From the NCBI GenBank assembly GCA_016735415.1, contig JAERRP010000311.1, forward strand, positions 1-6,326: a stretch of 6,326 nucleotides of DNA. The letters are read 5' to 3'. The notes beneath the pieces were generated by a model, which was not told the origin of the DNA, ran no database searches, and saw nothing but the letters and a program-made list of their open reading frames with translations. The position numbers and the translations under genes were made by a program. This stretch comes from Desulfobacterales bacterium. Lineage in GTDB: Bacteria > Desulfobacterota > Desulfobacteria > Desulfobacterales > UBA5852. Shown here piece after piece: positions 1 through 5,967 of the stretch. How positions within the stretch are numbered: the first letter of the stretch is position 1; every line of letters begins with the position of its first letter.

Positions 1-167
1 GCGGTTTGCTGACGATCATTATCCACTACAATTACTCTGTAGGTAAACAGACCCGAGGTTGTCTGTCGGCCCAGTGATAGCAATAGCTTTCTGAGTAAAT
101 TCGGACGTTGGTAAGTAATTACGCAAACGTCAATCTCGATAATGTCTGATTTTGGCGGATTCGACAT
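1..167 (-). CDS. Family 2 glycosyltransferase, N-terminal fragment (cut by left window edge)
   Basis: An open frame starts at an ATG (bases 167-165) and stays open to the window edge, giving 55 complete codons. Residues 13-22 read DVCVITYQRP and residues 43-51 read YRVIVVDND, with a leucine-rich helix (LLRKLLLSL, 24-32) between them. This is the first beta-alpha-beta unit of GT-A family 2 glycosyltransferases: the beta strand, the T-Y-x-R-P turn, and the VVDND strand whose Asp binds the nucleotide. Such enzymes transfer a sugar from a nucleotide-sugar in the cytoplasm; donor and acceptor cannot be told from this fragment. The start lies 25 bases after the stop of the AlkP-like gene on the same strand, so the two are probably co-transcribed. 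The Shine-Dalgarno is poor (only GGG close to the ATG). The family assignment is good; the rest of the gene, including the DXD and catalytic region, is outside the window. Confidence 0.85.
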   Translation of the reverse strand, partial: MSNPPKSDIIEIDVCVITYQRPNLLRKLLLSLGRQTTSGLFTYRVIVVDNDRQQT

Positions 168-192
168 AACCCAATTGCATGTTCTAATTTCG

Positions 193-1740
193 TTATGGCT
201 CAGTTTTTAAAAAATTCAAGACTCGTCCTGTCATGCCGTCAATCGGCTTCCTTCCCATCAATCGGCAGATGGAGGGGGCTAAATCTAGAATGTCGGCCTT
301 GGGTATCGATTCGTGTGATATTCGTGGGCCGCTTGCGATTAAAAAGCCCTCTCCGCGATGGTTGCCGCTGCGTCCGGATGGATTTCGCCCCGGTGTTGGC
401 CAATCGATTGGCCCGAAGCGAGATGACACGATGTGGCGATGATTTGCTGCCGGTGTATCACGCCAGCAAACGATCAAATCAGGCAGCAGATGATGCCGCG
501 CCCCCTCTCCAAAATGTTTTTTACTGGACACGACAACATCGGCAAGTGGTCGCCCGCTGTCCTCATCCACAAACGTCTGTATGCTTTTTTCGAGGTAATT
601 GCAGAGTTTGTCAAAAGACTTCCCTGGTGGTACACAACCTCTTTTCTCACGGCCTTTCAGGTTTATGCGCAGATAGCCCTGCAAATCAGCGTCAGGGACC
701 ACCACCGGAATCGAAGGCCAATCAATGCGGCGCATTACCCAAAAACGGGTGAGCCAATTCTGCCAGTTTTGTGGAAGACTATCTTTCACTTTTGATCGAA
801 AGGCCAGCGGCACCCTTTCTCTTAAGCGTTGTAATGCATCGGTTTTTTTTATCATAGGGGACAAATCGGAAGGCTTCCCCATAATCCCCTTGATCATGTC
901 GTTCATAATATCGGTTCTACTGGTATTGGCTCCCATTCCGTGCAGAGAGAATATCAATATGTTCGCTTCTTCGGAAACTGCTGCCACCAATTGACCGACC
1001 GCCCGATCACAAGCCATATAGACAGCTTTCAGCTTTTCTCTCAACTGTGATCCGTGGTCCAAATCTGCTTGGCCCGATAATCCGGTTTCATCCCATAACT
1101 TATGGCCGCCTCGATGGGTCGCGCCATAGGCCACCATGAACAGATCCCATGGCTCCTTTGCTAAAAAGACGCGAGCCAGTTCGGTAACTTTTTCTACGGA
1201 ATCCACCAACTCATGCCCCAAGGTCATGAGTGATTGAAAGGATTGCCGCCGGTATACCTCGGTGCTTATCGGCGATGGGCCATACTGCTTAACGATCCTT
1301 TCCATTAGTTGCTTTGGGTAACTGGCTGGTGAATCCAGATGATCATGGGTGGCCCATCCGGAAATTTCAATGCCATTAAAGGGGCGCGGACGGTAGGTCA
1401 TGGGAATATCCAGAGCAATGACTTTTCGATCCAAGCACCGCCAGAACGGATCTACCGACAGCCAATTCGATCGAACGATTTGAACCTTCATTTTATCCGG
1501 ACGCCACTGCTGCCAATGATATAGGCCGTGTTTTTCCGGAGAGGTTCCGGTATAGAATGTTGGCCACGGTGCCCCCGCCAGCCACTTTGCACTGGAAGCC
1601 AGGCGTGTATAGACGCCCCTTCCTTGAAGTCTCTTCAGATTAGGAAGTGTTTCGTCCTGGATCCATTTTTCTATCAACGTCGGCTCCGCTGCATCAAGGG
1701 CGATAACTAGCAGCTGTTGGCAGCTTGATTTGGTTGGCAT
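193..1740 (-). CDS. Alkaline-phosphatase-superfamily phosphohydrolase/phosphotransferase (type I phosphodiesterase-like, COG3379-like)
   Basis: This 515-residue protein has the fold marks of the AlkP/nucleotide pyrophosphatase superfamily. LLVIALDAAEP carries metal ligand D16. APWPTFYTGTSPEKHG (57-72) carries the presumed nucleophile T61. HRGGH (209-213), SLHGMG (265-270) and GNHRGEG (H461) supply further metal-site positions. RINLKGREKRG in the C-terminal third resembles predicted AlkP-type phosphohydrolases/phosphomutases. Family members cleave or transfer phosphomono- or phosphodiesters; the substrate here is unknown. Two usual Asp ligands are replaced: His209 stands where DxxxH has Asp, and Leu266 stands where SDHG has Asp. 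No signal peptide or membrane segment is seen, so the protein is predicted cytoplasmic. The ATG start is backed by AAAGG (1752-1748) seven bases upstream. It is followed after 25 bases by a family 2 glycosyltransferase, which suggests a role in surface-glycan synthesis, for example on a phosphate-bearing precursor or substituent. That role is inference. Confidence 0.85.
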   Translation of the reverse strand: MPTKSSCQQLLVIALDAAEPTLIEKWIQDETLPNLKRLQGRGVYTRLASSAKWLAGAPWPTFYTGTSPEKHGLYHWQQWRPDKMKVQIVRSNWLSVDPFWRCLDRKVIALDIPMTYRPRPFNGIEISGWATHDHLDSPASYPKQLMERIVKQYGPSPISTEVYRRQSFQSLMTLGHELVDSVEKVTELARVFLAKEPWDLFMVAYGATHRGGHKLWDETGLSGQADLDHGSQLREKLKAVYMACDRAVGQLVAAVSEEANILIFSLHGMGANTSRTDIMNDMIKGIMGKPSDLSPMIKKTDALQRLRERVPLAFRSKVKDSLPQNWQNWLTRFWVMRRIDWPSIPVVVPDADLQGYLRINLKGREKRGCVPPGKSFDKLCNYLEKSIQTFVDEDSGRPLADVVVSSKKHFGEGARHHLLPDLIVCWRDTPAANHRHIVSSRFGPIDWPTPGRNPSGRSGNHRGEGFLIASGPRISHESIPKADILDLAPSICRLMGRKPIDGMTGRVLNFLKTEP

Positions 1741-1970
1741 CGATATGCCTTTATTAGCATTTGGCTTTTATGTTATAGGGTCAAGATAATAATATTGGAA
1801 ATTCAGAATATGGAAAGCTCTTATTCGGCTATTTCTGATACTAATGTCATAGTGGCTTGTCACCTGATGGTCAAGCGTTGAATGACTATTCCGGTTTTAT
1901 TCCCAGCGGCATTGACCTGCTGATTATAGACCAAAGAGAATCTACAATCGATATAGAAGTTTCAAGGTAA
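1741..1970. promoter_or_regulatory. Divergent intergenic region, probable back-to-back promoters
   Basis: These 230 bases separate two divergently transcribed genes, so both promoters should lie here. Ribosome-binding sites are visible at both ends: AAAGG on the minus strand (1752-1748) for the AlkP-like gene, and AAGG on the plus strand (1964-1967) for the oxidoreductase. The stretch around 1780-1816 is AT-rich. On the minus strand TTTCCA followed 16 bases later by TATTAT is a possible weak sigma-70 promoter towards the AlkP-like gene. On the plus strand TTGACC at 1912-1917 has no good -10 box at the usual distance. No convincing operator palindrome or riboswitch was seen. The only open frame (1810-1881, 23 codons) has no support as a gene. 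The regulatory role follows from the gene arrangement; the promoter boxes are weak. Confidence 0.4.
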
Positions 1971-3536
1971 ATGACCAGACTATACGATGCGATCGTTGTC
2001 GGTTCCGGGGCTGCGGGAAGCTGGGCAGCCAAGGAACTAACGGAAGGAGGTATGCAGGTATTGCTCCTCGAAGCCGGACCTCAGCGGTCTGCTGAAGATT
2101 TTACGAAGTTAAAAGAATCCGGTTCTCTTTTTGACCTCTGGCCGCGATTAAAAGCTTCTTTGCGAGGCCAGCATATTCAAGCCCTATCAAATTCATTCTA
2201 CGAATCATGTCGCCAATTTTACATCAATGACCGCCGGCACCCCTATACGACCCCTTATGACAAGCCGTTTTTATGGTATCGCGGCCGACAGGTAGGTGGC
2301 CGTCTGCCCACATGGGGGCGCATGGCTTTACGAATGTCCGACGATGATTTTACATCCGCATCAGCTGACGGTTACGGAATCGACTGGCCGATATCGTACC
2401 GGGAGTTAATCGCGTCTTATGCCCGCGTTGAAACTTTCCTCGGACTACGGGGAACCTGTGAAGATCTTCCCCAAATGCCGGATGGTCGGTATGCAGGCCC
2501 ACTGGTACTCAACCCCGCGGAACTAAGATTTAAGGCTGCCGTTGAAGCCGAATGGCCGGGCATGCACGTCATACCACCCCGGATCGTGCGACTCGAGACC
2601 GAACCGATCCCCTCACCCTTGAATACCGCCCTTGGGACTGGAAGGTTGAAAATGCGAACCAATGCCGTGGTTGCCAACCTTTTGTTGGATGCCAAGGGGA
2701 AAAGGGCCAAAGGGGTTGAATTTATCGACGGTCTAACCCGACGAAGGCATCAGGCCTTTGCCAACGTGGTTGTTTTATGTGCTTCAACCATAGAAAGCGT
2801 TCGGATTCTGCTCAATTCGACCTCATCCAGACACCCCGACGGATTGGGCAATTCTTCAAAGCTTTTGGGACGCTGTCTGTCCGACCATTGCGTCAGTCTT
2901 CTGTTCGGGCATGTCCTTCACACCTCTAATAAATACGATGACGCTAATGCCATAGGCTTTTATGTTCCAGAGTTTCAACAGTTATCTATCCAAAAGGGGA
3001 ATTATCTGCGTGGCTATGCGATACAGGGCGCCATAGACCGGAATGGGCCCCTCTGGTACCTCATGGCTATGGGTGAAATGCTTCCTCGCCTTGGTAATCG
3101 AATAACTCTGGATTCCAGGAAGAAGGATGTTTGGGGGCTCCCGGCGGTGCGGTTGGAATGCCGTCCATCCGAAAATGAAATTCAAATGGTTGCCGATCAA
3201 AGGACCATGCTGATGGCAATGGCTCATGTCGGCGGACTAGAGGTAGCCAGGTTCGGTTGCGGGGCCTTCAAGTGGTGGTTGTTCCACCGTTGGGCCCCAT
3301 GGTCATGGCGACGACCGGCATCCATTCCAGGTACGGCCATCCATGAAGCCGGCGGTGCGCGCATGGGAGCCAGCCCTGAAGAATCGGTCGTCAACAAATT
3401 TAATCAGTGTTGGGACGCGGATAATGTTTATGTGACGGATGGAGCCTGTTTCCCCTCTTCTGGCTGTAAAAATATAACCCTTACCATCATGGCATTGACC
3501 GTGAGGGCTTGCGCCCATATCCTTCAAAGTGAGTAA
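1971..3536 (+). CDS. GMC-family FAD-dependent oxidoreductase
   Basis: This 521-residue protein opens with a Rossmann dinucleotide-binding motif, VVGSGAAG (9-16), followed by the ribose-binding acidic residue E34 in LLLEAG. Residues 103-121 (YRGRQVGGRLPTWGRMALR) match the FAD-contacting GMC signature, in the GGR..W form rather than the classical GGSS..N form. The C-terminal GMC domain ends with AIHEAGGARMG (H458) and SGCKNITLTIMAL (N501), the expected His/Asn pair that takes the proton from the substrate alcohol. The family oxidises primary or secondary alcohols, including sugars and polyols, with FAD. The protein is somewhat shorter than choline or glucose oxidases. It has no signal peptide or twin-arginine motif, so it should be cytoplasmic. 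The ATG is preceded by CAAGGTAA, a close-spaced ribosome-binding site. The gene is transcribed alone, divergent from the AlkP-like gene and convergent with the exporter operon. An oxidative tailoring step on a glycan precursor is plausible but inferred; substrate and electron acceptor are unknown. Confidence 0.92.
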   Translation: MTRLYDAIVVGSGAAGSWAAKELTEGGMQVLLLEAGPQRSAEDFTKLKESGSLFDLWPRLKASLRGQHIQALSNSFYESCRQFYINDRRHPYTTPYDKPFLWYRGRQVGGRLPTWGRMALRMSDDDFTSASADGYGIDWPISYRELIASYARVETFLGLRGTCEDLPQMPDGRYAGPLVLNPAELRFKAAVEAEWPGMHVIPPRIVRLETEPIPSPLNTALGTGRLKMRTNAVVANLLLDAKGKRAKGVEFIDGLTRRRHQAFANVVVLCASTIESVRILLNSTSSRHPDGLGNSSKLLGRCLSDHCVSLLFGHVLHTSNKYDDANAIGFYVPEFQQLSIQKGNYLRGYAIQGAIDRNGPLWYLMAMGEMLPRLGNRITLDSRKKDVWGLPAVRLECRPSENEIQMVADQRTMLMAMAHVGGLEVARFGCGAFKWWLFHRWAPWSWRRPASIPGTAIHEAGGARMGASPEESVVNKFNQCWDADNVYVTDGACFPSSGCKNITLTIMALTVRACAHILQSE

Positions 3537-3581
3537 ACGAACGAAGCGTGTCGAAGTGAATGATTGGAAGCTGCTGGCGGT

Positions 3582-4316
3582 CTAAAAGCCAATCCTATCC
3601 AGTTTTTTCCTCCAACCCGGTGGAATATCGCGAAGGTGTTTTGCAGGTACGCCGGCGACCATGGTCCATGGAGGGATATCTTTGCTGGCGAGCGCTCCGG
3701 CAGCCACAAAGGCCCCCTCTCCAATAACTATACCCGGCAGGATATTGGCCCCCATGCCGATGGCAGCCAGCCGTTTTATCACCACAGGCTTTTGGCTGAC
3801 CGGTTTCAGTCCGAATCTTGATAAATAGAGGTTGTTATCATCGGCAGAATTGACACCGGGACCGATAAAGACGTTCTCTTCAATGATCATTTTCCCTAGT
3901 GTGGCATGGCCATAGACACGCGAACGCTTTCCGATGCGCACACCAGGCTGAAGGCTTACGTTTTGACCGACCACCACGTGATCGTTTAAAACAATTTTCT
4001 CCCGAATAACGGTTTGATCACCGATGAGAATTTTTGCGCCCAAAGCAACACCTGTATACAGTACGCAATGACAGCCAAGCACGCAGCCGGAACCGATCAT
4101 CACCGGGAAATATTTTTCTTCCACCGGCAGCGTTGTATTACCCGTGGTTATCGGCATCCGGCCGATTACGGCACCATCCAAGATGCGGCAGTCGTTACTA
4201 ATGCACACCTGTGGATATATGGTCACATTGTTACCGATTTCAACATTGTCACCGATCTTCGTGTCTGAAGAAACATTTAAATTTTTTCCCAAACGGCAGT
4301 TGGCTCCCTGAATCAT
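3582..4316 (-). CDS. Hexapeptide-repeat (left-handed beta-helix) acyltransferase
   Basis: The 244-residue protein is built almost wholly of imperfect hexapeptides with the [I/V]-G-x-x-x-x rhythm, such as IGDNVEIGNNVTIYP (21-35), MIGSGCVLGCHCVLY (73-87) and VVVGQNVSLQPGVRIG (114-129). It ends with the typical cap VIGEGAFVAAGALASKDIPP (197-216) and the tail AGVPAKHLRDIPP. This is the LbH fold of O- and N-acetyltransferases that use acetyl-CoA or acyl-ACP, here most like those that acylate sugars or nucleotide-sugars of surface polysaccharides. Candidate catalytic histidines are H83, H113 and H137, but I cannot choose between them. I chose the ATG at 4316 because AGGG (4327-4324) sits seven bases upstream. 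The frame also allows a TTG at 4346 overlapping the ATPase stop (TTGA), which would add ten residues but has no clear Shine-Dalgarno. It is the last gene of the exporter operon in this window. The exact substrate is unknown. Confidence 0.9.
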   Translation of the reverse strand: MIQGANCRLGKNLNVSSDTKIGDNVEIGNNVTIYPQVCISNDCRILDGAVIGRMPITTGNTTLPVEEKYFPVMIGSGCVLGCHCVLYTGVALGAKILIGDQTVIREKIVLNDHVVVGQNVSLQPGVRIGKRSRVYGHATLGKMIIEENVFIGPGVNSADDNNLYLSRFGLKPVSQKPVVIKRLAAIGMGANILPGIVIGEGAFVAAGALASKDIPPWTMVAGVPAKHLRDIPPGWRKKLDRIGF

Positions 4317-4323
4317 GGCGTAT

Positions 4324-4327
4324 CCCT
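4324..4327 (-). promoter_or_regulatory. Ribosome-binding site deciding the acyltransferase start
   Basis: AGGG on the minus strand lies seven bases before the ATG at 4316. The competing TTG at 4346 has no comparable purine box, so this site favours the shorter protein and a 26-base gap after the ATPase stop. Confidence 0.5.
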
Positions 4328-4342
4328 GTATAATCTGACCGG

Positions 4343-5155
4343 TCAAAGTATATGGTTTTTGTTTCCGAGGATCATTTTACGGCCTCCATGCTTTTTATTT
4401 TCTTCCATGGACACTGTGGGAAGTGCGCCGTACGCCCGAAGAACAGACCGAATCTCACCGTCCATGGTCAAACAGCCTTGCTCCAATAAAAGGCCTCGAG
4501 CGCAATAAAATAAAGCATCTTCGGCGAAGTGGGTAACGAGGATCAAAGTTCCCCCGGCCTCGCAATACTGTCGGATACGCTGTTTAACCTGAACCCTGAA
4601 TTCCTCGTCACCAGTGGCCAAGCCTTCATCCACAGCCATAATATCCGGTTCCGTGTGCAAGGCAACACTGAGTGCCAGACGCATTTGCATGCCACTGGAA
4701 TAGTGTTTCATCGGCATATCTATAAAATTTCCAAGACCGGAGAAGGCCACGATAGCATCCATACGCTGTTTGATTTCTTTTCGACTCAGACCGAGCAGGG
4801 CGCCATAGATGACGATATTGTCGATGCCCGGCAACTCCGGGTGCAGGGCCGTGCCCAACTCGAGTACAGCTGCCAGTCGACCATTGAGTTGAACATGACC
4901 CCTGGTGGCCGGATAAATACCTGCAATAATTCGCAGCAGGGTACTCTTGCCGGATCCGTTTTTGCCAATAACGGCAAGCGTTTCACCTTTTTCTATCCGC
5001 AAGTTAATGTCCTGTAGACAAAACCCCCGATCAGACGTTGAAGGCTGGCGTCTTTGAATGCTTCTGACAAACCGCTCACGCAATGAAACACTACGATGGC
5101 GATCATAGTAAAAGTGTTTGTAGACCCCTTTTAAAGTAAGTATTGGTGCATTCAT
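4343..5155 (-). CDS. wzt: ABC transporter ATP-binding protein of polysaccharide exporter (Wzt/KpsT/TagH type)
   Basis: The 270-residue protein is the nucleotide-binding subunit of a polysaccharide ABC-2 exporter and would power export of a lipid-linked glycan across the inner membrane. Visible motifs are Walker A GKNGSGKS (64-71), the Wzt-type variant of the Q-loop region LELGTALHPELPG (98-110), the signature HYSSGMQMRL (151-160), Walker B IMAVDE (172-177) with catalytic E177, and the switch histidine H209 in LVTHF. The region before Walker A (residues 20-45) is extended as in Wzt/TagH proteins. The protein ends about 30 residues after the nucleotide-binding domain, so it lacks the C-terminal carbohydrate-binding domain of long Wzt proteins of 400 or more residues. 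I chose the ATG at 5155, four bases after the permease stop, because MNAPILTLKGVYKHF is the usual family beginning. The frame also opens at a TTG (5176) inside the permease gene. No Shine-Dalgarno is visible, so translation probably depends on coupling to the permease. The symbol is by family resemblance. Confidence 0.93.
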   Translation of the reverse strand: MNAPILTLKGVYKHFYYDRHRSVSLRERFVRSIQRRQPSTSDRGFCLQDINLRIEKGETLAVIGKNGSGKSTLLRIIAGIYPATRGHVQLNGRLAAVLELGTALHPELPGIDNIVIYGALLGLSRKEIKQRMDAIVAFSGLGNFIDMPMKHYSSGMQMRLALSVALHTEPDIMAVDEGLATGDEEFRVQVKQRIRQYCEAGGTLILVTHFAEDALFYCARGLLLEQGCLTMDGEIRSVLRAYGALPTVSMEENKKHGGRKMILGNKNHIL

Positions 5156-5159
5156 ACGA

Positions 5160-5939
5160 TCATAAGATTTCGGCAAATAAATTTTTGTAGCGATTGAACA
5201 CGAAGTAACCGATCATGAATGTTATCATAGCCATTAGGAATACGATGAGCAGTTCTTCCATGGATGGCAATTTACCATGGTAAAGCACTGTTTGATAGCA
5301 GGTCAACAGGTGCGCAAACGGGTTTATGGTATAGATAAACCGGAATTGGGATGGTACCAGGTCAACCGAATAAAAGATGGGCGAGATGTAGAACATTGCT
5401 GTCAGCATAATCGGCAGCATATGTCGAACATCGGTATAGAATACGGCAGCAGTCGCTAACAGCAACGCCAAACCTAATATCAACAGCAGAAGGGGAAGTA
5501 AAAGTACCGGCACCAAAGCATAACTTACAGGTAAACCCCTGTGATGCAGAACCGCAATAAGGATGATGACCAAGGCCAGTTCAATGAGAAATTCGACGGA
5601 TTTGGCCAATATTGAGGCAATAATGGGAATTTCGGTGGGAAAAGTGGCATTGCGGACCATGTTGGTGTGCTCTGAGAGTGATAATGCCCCGGAAGTGATG
5701 GATTGGTTACTGAAGGTCCATAAGAAATAGCCACTCAACAAAAATGCCCAGTAGTTGGCAATCGGAATTCGGACGATGTTTGTAAAAACCAACAAGAGAA
5801 GCGTAAGCATCATCAAGGGACTGATCAATGTCCATAAAAATCCTAGCAGCGAACGCTGATATTTGATCTTGATGTTACGCAGCATCAAAATTGCGATCAA
5901 CTCTCTAAATTGCCATAAGTTTACAAGTTGCTTAATCAT
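5160..5939 (-). CDS. wzm: ABC-2 type polysaccharide exporter permease (Wzm/KpsM/TagG type)
   Basis: From the ATG at 5939 this is a 259-residue membrane protein, the usual size for Wzm-like permeases. It begins with an amphipathic interface helix and the family motif FRELIAILMLRNIKIKYQRS (11-30), followed by LLGFLWTLISPL. About six membrane segments are visible, at roughly 32-54, 62-80, 108-132, 140-165, 174-192 and 228-248. TDVRHMLPIMLTAMFYISPI (169-188) and INPFAHLLTCYQ (205-216) are typical ABC-2 permease motifs. It would form the transmembrane channel for a lipid-linked polysaccharide together with the ATPase encoded four bases downstream. The frame extends upstream to a TTG at 6101, but those 54 extra codons overlap the glycosyltransferase coding sequence in another frame and do not resemble the family, so I reject them. 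The Shine-Dalgarno is weak (GAAAG close to the ATG). The symbol is by family resemblance. Confidence 0.93.
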   Translation of the reverse strand: MIKQLVNLWQFRELIAILMLRNIKIKYQRSLLGFLWTLISPLMMLTLLLLVFTNIVRIPIANYWAFLLSGYFLWTFSNQSITSGALSLSEHTNMVRNATFPTEIPIIASILAKSVEFLIELALVIILIAVLHHRGLPVSYALVPVLLLPLLLLILGLALLLATAAVFYTDVRHMLPIMLTAMFYISPIFYSVDLVPSQFRFIYTINPFAHLLTCYQTVLYHGKLPSMEELLIVFLMAMITFMIGYFVFNRYKNLFAEIL

Positions 5940-5967
5940 ATATCTTTCAGGGCCATATGCAGGAAAA

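Noticed and set aside
195..752. Long plus-strand open frame (185 codons) opposite the AlkP-like gene
   Set aside because: It lies wholly antisense to a gene with clear catalytic motifs. Its translation is low in recognisable structure, and several other plus-strand frames in the same stretch are equally meaningless.
1810..1881. Small plus-strand frame of 23 codons in the intergenic region
   Set aside because: It has no Shine-Dalgarno and no membrane or leader-peptide character, and it does not lead into the next gene. A frame this short is expected by chance.
1739..1954. 8-base direct repeat ATCGATAT at 1739-1746 and 1947-1954, near each divergent start codon
   Set aside because: An 8-base match across a region of this size is within chance expectation, and the first copy overlaps the start codon of the AlkP-like gene.
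3576..3583. GGCGGT resembling the ops/JUMPstart element of polysaccharide operons
   Set aside because: It reads GGCGGTCT rather than GGCGGTAG, and it lies at the 3' ends of convergent genes, not in a leader.
3562..3608. Possible terminator after the oxidoreductase: GATTGG (3562-3567) pairing with CCAATC (3589-3594), then a T6 run at 3603-3608
   Set aside because: The stem is only six base pairs around a 21-base loop, the T run starts eight bases after the stem, and one arm lies in the acyltransferase coding sequence. This is too weak to call, although a terminator is expected between convergent genes.
4529..5017. Plus-strand open frame of 162 codons opposite the ATPase gene
   Set aside because: It is a shadow of the Walker A to signature region of the ATPase on the other strand, with no recognisable domain and no start context.
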